Shown here: positions 10,146-20,536 of the stretch, piece by piece
How the letters are laid out: the number at the start of each line of letters is the position of its first letter
Numbering within the stretch: the stretch's first letter is position 1
Source of the DNA: Sinotaia quadrata
Taxonomy: Eukaryota; Mollusca; Gastropoda; Architaenioglossa; Viviparidae
DNA: 64,000 nt
NCBI GenBank assembly: GCA_028829895.1
Contig: CM054178.1
Span: 69,637,835-69,701,834, forward strand
Direction of reading: 5' to 3'
Translations under genes and position numbers: made by a program
The notes under the pieces: model-generated
Database searches by the model: none
Seen by the model: the letters and a program-made list of their open reading frames with translations, nothing else
What the model was told of the DNA's origin: nothing

Positions 10146-13079
10146 CTTTGAAATACACAACCTCCCCAAAATAAACATAAAATACTTATCAGAAAAAGCC
10201 ATATTATGGTGACAGAATTAGAATAAAATGATAAACTGAAACATGTTACTATGAGTAATACATTTTAATTTTATTTTATTTGAACATACTAAGAATTAAC
10301 AAAAATGAACAAATAGATTCCATTCAATGTCTCCAAATGAAGCCTATAACAAGTATAACTATAAGCATGTACCTCATGCTCACCCCATTTGCCTCTATAT
10401 TAACATTTTTACCACTCCAATATTTTTTAAATCTATGATTATTTTACTATAAAAACAAAAAACAAAAATAAAGTCTACAAGAACAGATGTGTAAATAGCA
10501 ATGTTGATTCAAATATAAGGTATCTATATTTCAGTAAAACATTTTTTAAATTCATGAAGTCAAAGAAAATAATTCCAAAAAGTTCATCTGGCATGCTAAA
10601 GGTTAAAGAATGAGCAAATAGTCAAAAAATGAATACCAGCATGTAAAAGAAAATGTTAGTCAATGGAAATAATGAAACATAAAGGATATCAACTGATCAA
10701 ATTAAATGGAAAAATTAAAATAATTAATGAATCAAGCAGACAATATTAAATAATAGGCAGACAGAATTAATGACTAATCAAAACATGCAGTTTAACATTA
10801 GCAGAAATGGACTGTGGCTCTAATCAGAAATATTTTGACAGAGCAGAAATGGATGAGGAACGTTCATACGAGATACTAATGTTGGCAGAAATGGGTGAAG
10901 GAAGGCATCATTAGATATTTTAAAGCTAACAGAAGTGGGTTGATGACTGTACAAAAAATACTTGGTTGTTAGTAGAAATGGGTGAAGAGTGTGCAAATTA
11001 GAGATATTTTAATGTAAATAAAAATAGGTGACATGAACTATAAATGTTATTGTTAGCAGAAATAGATAATGACATGCACATTAGATATCTTAATCTTAGC
11101 AGAAATGGATGATGACATGCACAGTAGATATTTTACTGTTAACAAAAATGGATGATGACATGCACAGTAGATATTTTAGTTTTTACTGTTAACAGAAATG
11201 GATGATGACATGCACAGTAGATATTTTAGTTTTTACTGTTAACAGAAATGGATGATGACATGCACAGTAGATATTTTACTGTTAACAGAAATGGATGATG
11301 ACATGCACAGTAGATATTTTAGTTTTTACTGTTAACAGAAATGGATGATGACATGCACAGTAGATATATTACTGTTAACAGAAATGGATGATGTCAGAAA
11401 TGCATAAATGGATGATGAATTAGCACATTTTGTTCATGTTAGTTGCAATCATGAGCATAGGTGATGATTCTAAACAATAAAGTTTAAGTAGAAAAAGGAC
11501 AAGTATGTTTTTCCTTTTTTATTAATTTGTTTTTTTCTCTCCTCCATCCCACCACCAAAGAGAACTTTATCATTGAATGTTCTTGTATACAAGATAATTT
11601 TTTTTAATAATTAAAAAATTTGATCATTTTAAAGTAGCAAAGACCTGTAATAATAATTAAAAACAATTCATGTTTGGTGTTGTCAAACATCTAAAATGGG
11701 TGATTGGCAAATATGCACACAAACACTATTCTGATCAATCCATGGCACAGATTACGAAAATAAATTGATGTAGTATATAAACAAATTACATCTTGAATCT
11801 GTTTATGAGGATGAATAATTAACAATAAGTGCACTCAGGTTAACGAGTTTTGTTTATTTAAATTGAATAATAATTTGGTTTTTTTAGTGTATAATGTAAA
11901 CATCTAGAATTTTAAAATACAGGTTAATGAAAAATAATCCAATACTGCAAAATTTGTACTTTATTGGTTAAATTAAACAAAATTAAAGGAAATCTACATG
12001 TAAACTGCTGAACCATCGTTAGGTCCTATAGGCTATTGAAATTAGCTTTATCATGTGATAAGACTGGTTCGCACAAATCTGCTGGATGAGACTAACGGAA
12101 CTACTCGTGAATGCTGGAAATAAAGTGTCGCTGTTCAAAACGAACTGTTGCGTTATTTACTGTACTTGTCCTTTGGCTCGTGCAACTTGGTTTTGAAAGA
12201 GAACTTTTTTGATTTAAGTTTAATTTGATGAATTATATCGCTTATAGTTGTACCATAGAGCCAGACAAGTTTTCGGGGCAGGGAAAAAATATTCGTAGAT
12301 AATTACCGCTACTGTATGACAGTCTATGTGCGATGTAATTTATTCATGAGTGATTGTGGTGGTGGTGGTGGGTAAACAAAACCTTGAACTGTTTTCTTGC
12401 AACATTATGATGAGTTGGTTGGGAAGAGGGACGCAAATAAATGTGATGCCCTGACATTAGTAAAAATTACTCTTGCTCAGCTTTTTCTTTCAAGACCTTT
12501 TTTCCCCACCTTCGAATTCATGTGAGCCGAGACACAGTGTATTTACAACAAGCTGCATCAGACAGAACGCAAAAACAGCTTCGAGAACATTTGTTAAAAT
12601 AACTGACACAGCGCAATTCTTGGGCGCAGACATCTTGCGCTTAGATTTCTGGGTAAAACGATGATTCTCCGTTTTCTCATTCGCGACCGATTTTACGATT
12701 GTTTGCTGTTCCTGTTAGTGATTCTGGTTTGTCGGTAAAATATAGATAATTTATAAATGCCCTTAAAGCATATACATATATTGTGAGATATAGAAATAAA
12801 ATATTTTAATATGGTGTGAATAATATACGTTACTGATATTTGTTTTAATTTTGACACAGTAGGTGCAATACACGGCAGCTTAGCAGCTGTAGTCGCAAGA
12901 AACAAAATATAAGTTAGCATTGATGCCAAAAAGTCCTTAGTCGATAATCAGTTCAAATATTCTTTTGAGGCTCACAAAATGCGTTATGTTTTTCTATGGT
13001 AATTATATGAAAATAATAATCAGCAGATGGCTTTTATAAGCAGTTATAGAGTGATTTTTGTACAATTTAAAATAAATAC
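10146..13079. other. Upstream region of the CULT gene; no confident exon
   Basis: This region should contain the missing first exon or exons of the CULT gene on the minus strand. I found no exon that is convincing in motif, splice site and phase. From about 12.0 kb rightward CpG becomes more frequent and the sequence less AT-rich, as expected near a start of transcription. A (GTG) run lies at 12357-12372. The only structured part is the minisatellite described separately. Confidence 0.5.
10800..11412. repeat. Minisatellite with AGAAATGGATGATGACATGC core
   Basis: The right half (about 11090-11400) has near-identical units GTTAACAGAAATGGATGATG followed by ACATGCACAGTAGATATTTT. Long units of about 50 bases contain an extra AGTTTTTACT and short ones of about 38-40 bases lack it. 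Towards the left the units decay to isolated AGCAGAAATGG cores, which looks like an old array with a recently homogenised right end. Confidence 0.9.
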
Positions 13080-13461
13080 TATTTATTTGGAGTTATTAAT
13101 GACCGCGAACTTTGCACCCAACTCAGCTGGGTAACCTTCAGAGTGACTGACAGTTACCGATTTCTCACCAATGAAATCTTGGAGGTGTGACCTTTTCGTC
13201 CAATTTGAAGATCGAAAGCTGGTCACGTGGCAGTGTTGACGTTGGCTTGTAACTCCGCCTCTTACTGTACCAAAACAAACCGGCGCAGTTCACCGGCTTT
13301 CGTGTTTTGTTTACATCCCATATCAGAGGCCAAAACTTGGCGCAGACCTTACGTGGGGGTAGAAAAACTTAGCAACTGAGTGGATCGCGATATTCGTCGC
13401 AAATATCACTCATATTCTTTATAAATTTAATTATTCTTAATCTAATGATTACTTAATCATC
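13080..13461 (+). promoter_or_regulatory. Probable promoter and 5' leader of the ZNF395/704-like gene
   Basis: GC content and CpG frequency are higher than in the surroundings. CCAAT-type boxes occur at 13167-13172 (ACCAAT) and 13199-13204 (TCCAAT). An E-box GGTCACGTGGC lies at about 13222-13232, and an AT-rich TTTATAAATTTA stretch at about 13419-13430. The transcription start cannot be fixed from sequence. The CULT gene points the other way, so the region could serve both genes. Confidence 0.5.
13445..13456 (+). promoter_or_regulatory. Upstream minicistron of three codons before the main start
   Basis: ATG ATT ACT TAA ends five bases before the main ATG at 13462. If the leader is transcribed as inferred, ribosomes starting at this ATG would stop almost on top of the true start. 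That arrangement can lower or regulate translation. Confidence 0.45.
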
Positions 13462-13979
13462 ATGTCTGGGACAAAAAGATTGGCGAAACGTTCAATTGTT
13501 GGAACTCGAGTAAGTGCCCTGTGGCAAGATGGCCGGTATTATCCCGGCGTCATTCGTGCCGTAGCGGCTGAAGAGAGTCTTACAACGAAAGCAGTATATA
13601 CAATAATTTTTGATGATGGTTTCGAAGCCAACGCAACAGGGAGGGACGTTATTGGATCAGGGTTCCAGACTTTGCCTTCTGTTCGCCTGAAAAAGTCACA
13701 AAAAGTTTATGTCACAATGCATGGACGAGAAGTGTCAGGTCTTGTTGTGTATCACGACCGAGACTTGGACGAGGTAATCATAAGCGTAAAACAAGCTAAT
13801 GAAGAGGTGAGCATATGTCGCAAACTGGAAGAGGTTAGGCTTCTGGAGAGTAGAAAATCAGCCCGTCTGGTGGACCAGGACACGGATTATTCCAAGTTGG
13901 CAGATTTGCAACTGAATGAACCTAAACGACGAGCAGTGTCGCACAACATCGATGTACCGGCACCATCTTTCAAACAGCC
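13462..13979 (+). CDS. ZNF704: ZNF704-like exon 1: DUF4772/Tudor-like domain
   Basis: The start ATG at 13462 is followed by [11 protein letters not shown] and then two beta-barrel-like repeats: [13 protein letters not shown]...YTIIFDDGF and [18 protein letters not shown]. This double pattern is the family's N-terminal module. The donor is GTGAGT at 13980. It is the longest exon and by itself identifies the family. Confidence 0.93.
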
Positions 13980-16900
13980 GTGAGTATTTTGGTTTTGGCA
14001 TTGTGTTGACTTTTCGATTTATCTTTTCGGCCTTGAAGGGTATATTTAATTATAATCGAAATGCGTAATAGGCCGATTTTTAATGAAATATGTCATATTA
14101 GAAACTGTTGAACGAGTTAATTCAATGTAGGTCAAACTTGCCGGGACCCAGCTGATTCTTGTATAACTTATTCCCATAAGGACACGATTTCTTATTGATT
14201 GTGTTGAAATAAGTTTAAATTTATTATTTTTCTATTTTCTAAAAGTAGTTTTTTTACCCACCAAATAACAATATTTAACATTACATATTATTTTTTAACA
14301 TGTAAACAATTCAACCGGCGAAATTCTTCTTGTCCTAGATACCGTACTGTTCCTTTAACAAAGAAACTGTGATGACGTTAGCATTTTCTTTAGCGCATGA
14401 CACTCAAGTTCTATCAATCCTCTTTATGTCACTGGACTAAAGTTCTTTTTTGTAAGAATTTTACAGTTAAATTAAGAGTCTTCAAATACGTGACGAGTGA
14501 TAAAAAATTTTAAGTTCGTACTCCTGTTTTTGTCGTCTGCTGCATCGACTGTGTGTGTTTGTGGCAGACGGCAAAGGAGACATCGCGATAGCTCAGGGGA
14601 CACTGAGGGGAGCGAGAATGGTGTGAATTTTGATGATGTTGACATGATGGATGAAAATATCGCCGCTATGGTTCTGACATCGTTGTCTGTCAGTCCAAAG
14701 TCGCCCACCATCATCGTTCAGACAAAAGGTGTGATAATTTATATATAAAATGTTGTTTGTTATGACCTATTCATCATTGTATTTTTTTTAACATATAGGC
14801 CTATGGACTTTGTCAAACAGGATTTTTTTAATGATTACTGATTTAATGGCTCAGAGAGAAATTGGTACCCAATTTTTAATTTGAAAATTGATTTGTAAAA
14901 ATAACTTGTTGTTGTTAATATAGTTTGATAGTAAGATATGTAACAAGGATGGATGTGTGGTTAATCTTCTCTTTCTCAGTAAGCAGTGTTATTTAATGTC
15001 TTTATCATAATAAAACAATTACAGTTTTTATAATTTTATAAAAATAAAATGAAAGCTTCCCTGAATCTGAACATTCTCTTATTGATTCGCCCTAACAGGT
15101 GAGCATTTATTTGATACAAACCGAGAGCACAGCTACATCTCCAGCAGTGCTGCTAGCAGTGGTTTTTACAGTGGTCATTCAGAACGGGATGACCCTTCAC
15201 CTCCCCATTTGAGTGAGAGTGCCCCTCCCTGCTTTGATTTTCCTAAAATTGAAGCTGATGTTGCTTCAGATACAGATACCAACATTTCACCTAACCTGAA
15301 AGATAGCAGAAAGGTATGTATAAAAATACACTGGTCTCTTGAGAAATAAAAATGTGTGTGTGGTGGGGGATAGATCAGGGAGAACAAATAGAGATTAATT
15401 AGAAAGGTGCAAGCAGTAAATATACTTCATGAAGCATGTATGCTAAAATGTGTCACAGAAATGTCGTCACTGCTAAATATGTATGTCACAGAAATTGTCC
15501 TGAAAGCTGTCTGCGATTCTGGGGAGGGTAGAGTAAACTAGTTTGTCAGAGTATGCAAATAGTCTCCTAGAATTAGGTGACTTTTACCTTAATTTCATTG
15601 CAAAGGGACTTAAAAAGCCAGGTGCCACATACTATGTTCTTCTGAAAAATTTCTTTGTTTTAGTGTGCAACCGGTGTTAATGAGACTATTGTGACATATT
15701 TCTACTACAGTTGTGTGTTCTTCAGATTCCTCAAAACGTCCTTCTTTTATATCCTAATGACTTTCATAGATTGATTCAGATAAACCATAAATATCATATT
15801 TTGAACTACATTATATTACGTTGTTTAAAACACCTATGTACTTGACGCCGGTTTTATTTTGCATGCTGACCTAATTCAAGTCAGCTGATAACCTAGCTTG
15901 ATCGTGCCGCTGCGCGCTGTTGTGCTTGGCTGGAGCTATTTTTAACAACATACAACCGCGTTTGCATATAGTCGTGTTTCTTTTAAGGCTTCGGATCAAC
16001 GCTTTTCTTGCGATATATATTTATCTTATCATGGATTTTTAAGCGTGCTTATCACATTTTGAGACAATTTTAATTTAGACTATAAATACTGACGCTGTGT
16101 TAATATTTGTTTCCTCCGATCATTATTTGTTTACATTCGTCAGCTGATGACAGCATTGCATCTGAACTCGCCGGTGCATGCGGCTTGCACGTGATTATTG
16201 TTGATCACGTGATAAAATTTGCATCTTTTTTTGTTTGTTTCTCAAACAACTCGGGTACTTGAAAAAAAAATGCAGTTCATGTCCTTGACTGATTAACTTT
16301 ATTTCTTAAGCAATTTCTGAGCGCAGCTTCCTAGTATGATCTTATTTAGAACTGAGGGAACCACCGAAAGATTTAGACATTTAAATGTAATTATTTTTAT
16401 AACCGACGTCATTCTCAGTAGGCGCTAAAAAGATTCAATAAAGAACAAGGCGGGCTTTCAGATAACTGTTGAGGTCACGGGCGGAATAACGGTGATCAAC
16501 TACTTACTGTCTTAAGCATGGGCACTTGCCCTGGGGCCTCACGAGCATAGGGACCCCATGCTAATCTATGTATGTTTTATTCATGTGATTGGGTATTTAG
16601 AGGCCCCAGTGCGCTGCTTTGCCCGTGAGCCTGTTATGCTGTTAAGACGGCCCCGCACAACACCTCGAAACTTAGTTCTGGTCGACAGAGAAAAACTTTC
16701 AGCATGGGGAGATGGGTATGGGTGGTGGTTAACAGCCTATTTTTAAAAATGGGATTCAGCGTAAGAAAATGTTTGAGTGACGATTGCTGTCAATCAAATC
16801 TGCCCCACTGTTTTTTTAGATCTACAACATAATTAGTGGCCTTTTGTGATGAAGGTGGCATTCGAGTAAGCAGTTAGTTAAGACTGTAAATAAACTTCCC

Positions 16901-17222
16901 CGTCTCTTTAGTGAGGGGGAAAAGTTTATTTTTAAGCCATCTTTCAGTTTAAAATGGATCTATACAATACACTTCTGTATTATCATTTCTCTCGGTGTGC
17001 AAGACATTTGACACATACATATCTAATGAAAATGTAGATGTCATCTCAGTATGTTAGGATTGTGTGTGTGTTTGCACAACACCAACTATTTCTCCTTTGC
17101 TACTGCTAATTTGTAAGTGGTAAATTATATCCAGAATGTGCAAAATTTTCTACATTTTTCTACATTCTGCATTTCTACATAATTGTGAAAGTATTATAAT
17201 TTGCTTATTTACTCAGCTATGC

Positions 17223-17254
<32 letters not shown>

Positions 17255-20200
17255 TACTGATTAAATAACAATATATATTTCTAAATTCAGATTTTCTTCT
17301 TTTAACAATGTCTCTTTGTACCATGTACTTCCATGATATGTCTCTTATGATATGATATTTTCTTTAAATTTAAGTGTCCCACATAATGAGTGTAATCTTG
17401 ACTTATAAACATGTTAATGATGTTTGGACTTGGCCCAAGTAAGCCAGTTTTTTTAGTGCTATGTCATAATGTATGTTGAAGTTCAGGTCTGGATCACATA
17501 CTGTAATAGATTATAGTTCATTATTAATTTGTACAAACATTTGTGCAAAATTGTTTGCACTAACAAACTAATGACTGTTCATAGAATCATGAATACAATC
17601 AGCAATATGTGCATGCACAACTGCTCACATAGTACAATAGTTTGAATGATCATAATTACAGCAGATCATATAATCATATTATCACTGACTAGATAAACAT
17701 TTAAGACTCAGACATTTAAAGTGAATTAATGTTATTTATTACAATGTTTTTATCAAAATAAAGTTTAATCAAGAATATATTCTACAATATAAGAAGAGAT
17801 AGAATAATGATTTTTACTGATCACAATGGCAGCACTGTATTTCTTTAGAAATGTTAATATCAGTATGACAACCAGCAGTTCAAGGAGAAAATTTTCCTAT
17901 AATACCCTTGATTAATCCCGTTTGTGAGAGTAAATTTATCCAGCACATATCTTCTCAGTAAGTTAACTCAACTTTTGCATATGGTAAACATGTACTGTTA
18001 AAGGGGGGGGGCTATGTTACTCACAGTAACAAATCTTCAAGAAAGGGAAGTTACTGTTTTAACCATCATAACAATGAAATGATTACAATAACCACCTGAT
18101 GATATATAATTTCTGTGATTAGTAAGATGTTGCTCTGTCATACTTTATCTTACTGTTTTTATACCATACAGTTTACAATTATTTCTTGTATATTCATTTT
18201 CATTTAATTTTTTTCTTATATATATTTAAATTCTGCCTGACTACTTAGTAAAATTTAATGTTTACATGCTTACACTTTTCAGATATCATCACCAATGTTT
18301 AAAATTACCTGTGGAGAGTTGTCAAATTTTTTGCTTCATGCTCAATGGGTTAAGTTGTAAAATGGCTTGTCCATGAATGGTAAAGAGAATTTAAATAATA
18401 ATATTTCTAAGGCATTGAAATTTTTTAGACAAGCAAAGTGTTCTTTTAGCCTTCTTAAATATTCAGACACTAATTACTAAAATGGAAGTAAATAATCATG
18501 TAACTTTGGGATGGTTAATTTTAAATCAGGCTTACTCCCTATGTAATTTTTCCAGAAAGTTGTAGTATAATATATGAGAGATTTCATAGAGTTTTTTTTT
18601 CCCTTTTCTACTGTTTAAATTATCATGAAGCATGTTCTCTTTCTTCCTCTCTGACTAGTGTGCAATCAGATGGCTGTTATTAATGTTCTATAACTGTGTG
18701 AAAATTTATTTTGTACATTTTTTGAATGATTAAAGCGATGTCAGACTTGTTCATTGCAGATTGGCAAAAGAGTTCGATACTGTTGCACTTGGCGGGGCTG
18801 TTTCTTGAAGTGTACAAGCTGTAATGAAATTGAGCGACACATTCGACGTGCTCACTTTGAGTAAGAGAGTATTAGTTACATATATCATAATAATTTTGTC
18901 TATAAACATGGATATTAAATATTTTGCAATGGTGTTTGAATTATTGTTTTAAATATTCTCTAAACAGAAAAACAGAAACAATCATTGGCCATGTAATAAA
19001 ATAGTACCGGTTTGTCATTACATTACTGTGGCTAGAACATAAGTATTGATACTAAAAAAAAACAAAACCAAACAATATTTTTATTGGGCACAATATTTAT
19101 TTAAATCATTTTAAGTGTATATTTCTTTTGTTTGGATATAAGCTTCAAATGAAGAGGCAGAATACTAAAAGAATAGACATATTTATTAACCCATTCAATG
19201 CTGATAGCCACATATTATTTAATCTGGGTTTTCTTTGACAGAGTGTCATTAAAAAATATAATTGCACAATCCATGAAGGTAGGCTAATAATAATGCTTGA
19301 GTACTTAAATGTGCCAGCGGCTATTAGCATTGAAAGGGTTAATTGAAGTTAGATTGATATTTGACTTGTGTGTGTTGCATTAGTCGTGACAGTGACCTGG
19401 AACTTTCTGATATGGAGGAAGAGTTTCACTACACAGAAGAAGAAGAAGAAGATGGTATGGATTCAGTTAGTGAAATGGATTCATTCACCCAGTCTTTCGC
19501 TGGCATGTACACATCGTCACCACCTAATGCAGAGTCTGAGAAGATAGATCAGGGGCGTACATTTGATCACGACTATCAGAGAAAGGTGAACATTTTTCAT
19601 TTGGAGACCATGAAACACTGAATAGAATCTTACTTCATTATGATTGAGTGATTAGGTAAAAAGAAATTGGAGTGATATGCTTTTATTTCATTTTTAAAGT
19701 AACTCTCATGAGATAGATAAAACATGTTGTCATAAATTGTTTAATAGCAATACTTTTAATAACTTCAAATTAAAATGTCTTTTTTTTTATGCATTTAAGT
19801 CTAATACAATTTATTAATCTAATATAAAACTTTTTAAATTGTAGAATCTGTTAAATAGCATTTACATACATGCAAGCACAACTATAAACAAAACAAAAAA
19901 ATATTTTCAGGAAGAAAAATCTAAGTCCCTCACTCAGGCTTCATCAGTGCCCTCTGATGGCAACTTTGGATTTTCAGGGGCAACAACTTCCATTCCTATC
20001 TCTATTCCTGAAGATCAGATCAAGCGGTCATTGTCTTGGCAGAACCAGACACATTCTCCAGGATCTCTGGTAAATGGAACAATGCTACAATTAGTGACAT
20101 CCAATGATATAATTAATGAATTAATGTTTATTGACATTTGCATCCCACTTTCTCCCTTTCAGAATTATATTAGTTACTGTATTCTCAAAACAAAAAGCCT

Positions 20201-20536
20201 TTCACTCTCTTTTCATTTAAATATAGTAAATATATATATATAATAAAAAAAATAAAAAGGTGAGTACACAAAAACTGGGTTTTGTTTTATTTTTACTAGG
20301 CATCACCACCACAACGTAACCCCAAGCTGACTCCTCAAGAGCGACTGCAACAACATCAGGCTCAATCTCCAAAATCACACATGTTGATGTCACCACACCA
20401 CAAATTGACTGGTATACATCACCGTAAGCCTCGCAGTGAAGTGCGTAAATGTCGCAAGGTATATGGAATGGAAAATCGGGATCAGTGGTGCACACAGTGC
20501 AAGTGGAAGAAAGCTTGCACTCGGTTCCTCGATTGA
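13462..20536 (+). CDS. ZNF704: ZNF395/ZNF704/Glut4EF-family transcription factor, complete seven-exon gene
   Basis: Exons 13462-13979, 14568-14728, 15099-15313, 18760-18860, 19384-19585, 19911-20069 and 20300-20536 join in phase to 530 codons plus stop, all with GT-AG junctions. Residues 1-120 form the DUF4772/Tudor-like module ([20 protein letters not shown], then IIFDDGFEA). Exon 2 has the acidic [20 protein letters not shown] helix typical of the family. Exon 4 encodes one C2H2-type zinc finger. Exon 5 is acidic and Ser-rich. Exon 7 ends in a C-clamp with four Cys ([23 protein letters not shown]). The family (vertebrate SLC2A4RG, ZNF395, ZNF704; insect Glut4EF) consists of nuclear sequence-specific regulators binding GC-rich sites through finger and C-clamp. 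Length is close to human ZNF395. The single gene may be co-orthologous to all three vertebrate paralogues, so the symbol is a family label. Confidence 0.93.
14568..14728 (+). CDS. ZNF704: ZNF704-like exon 2: acidic conserved helix
   Basis: The acceptor GGCAG at 14567 gives [11 protein letters not shown], then [20 protein letters not shown] and a Ser-Pro-rich tail. The MAAxVLTSLSxSP-like block is a family signature, reported in the vertebrate proteins as a region near nuclear export and import signals. Confidence 0.88.
15099..15313 (+). CDS. ZNF704: ZNF704-like exon 3: Ser-rich linker
   Basis: Acceptor CTAACAG and donor GTATGT enclose 71 codons rich in Ser and Pro, including [20 protein letters not shown]. 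The SGxxSGxSxxDxPSPP pattern recurs in the family. It is probably disordered and phosphorylatable. Confidence 0.86.
15840..16470 (+). promoter_or_regulatory. CpG- and E-box-rich patch in intron 3; possible internal promoter or enhancer
   Basis: Inside the 3.4-kb intron a patch of clearly less AT-rich DNA contains CAGCTG boxes (about 15882 and 16142) and two CACGTG boxes, one within GATCACGTGATA, near 16187 and 16205. The same CACGTG core occurs in the main promoter. An internal start here would give a protein lacking the Tudor-like module but keeping finger and C-clamp. This is inference from composition and motif clustering only. Confidence 0.35.
16518..16665 (+). repeat. Dispersed repeat, copy 1
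   Basis: The segment containing CCCCATGCTAATCTATGTATG and CGCTGCTTTGCCCGTG is found again in opposite orientation at about 44527-44690. Shared order of several blocks over about 150 bases shows they are members of one dispersed family. I do not recognise it. It lies within intron 3 of the ZNF704-like gene. Confidence 0.75.
17222..17250. repeat. (TA)n microsatellite
   Basis: About 14 uninterrupted TA dinucleotides lie in intron 3 of the ZNF704-like gene. Confidence 0.95.
18760..18860 (+). CDS. ZNF704: ZNF704-like exon 4: C2H2 zinc finger
   Basis: The exon encodes [15 protein letters not shown], then [15 protein letters not shown]. The likely ligands are Cys and Cys four residues apart (CTWRGC) and two His four residues apart (HIRRAH). 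Acceptor CATTGCAG and donor GTAAGA are good. It follows the longest intron (3446 bases), which contains a CpG-richer patch. Confidence 0.9.
19384..20069 (+). CDS. ZNF704: ZNF704-like exons 5 and 6: acidic and Ser/Pro-rich region
   Basis: Exon 5 (19384-19585) begins with the split Asp codon and reads [20 protein letters not shown], a family-typical acidic block directly after the finger. Exon 6 (19911-20069) encodes a Ser/Thr-rich segment that includes IPIPED-like [17 protein letters not shown] and ends with a GTAAAT donor. Intron 5 (19586-19910) has no coding features. Confidence 0.87.
20300..20536 (+). CDS. ZNF704: ZNF704-like exon 7: C-clamp and stop
   Basis: The exon encodes a Pro/Gln/His-rich linker and then the C-clamp [29 protein letters not shown], with the stop at 20534-20536. 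The four cysteines and the KWKKAC basic motif are those of the family's second DNA-contacting module, also found in E-tail TCFs. Candidate polyadenylation signals AATAAA follow at 21015 and 21118. Confidence 0.92.
   Translation, partial: ASPPQRNPKLTPQERLQQHQAQSPKSHMLMSPHHKLTGIHHRKPRSEVRKCRKVYGMENRDQWCTQCKWKKACTRFLD

Noticed and set aside
12834..12920. Minus-strand frame starting MLTYILFLATTAAKL as the signal-peptide exon of the CULT gene
   Set aside because: It looks hydrophobic and its phase could fit an alternative acceptor at 10162, but the donor GTAACG is weak and nothing else supports it. The region is AT-rich enough for this to arise by chance.
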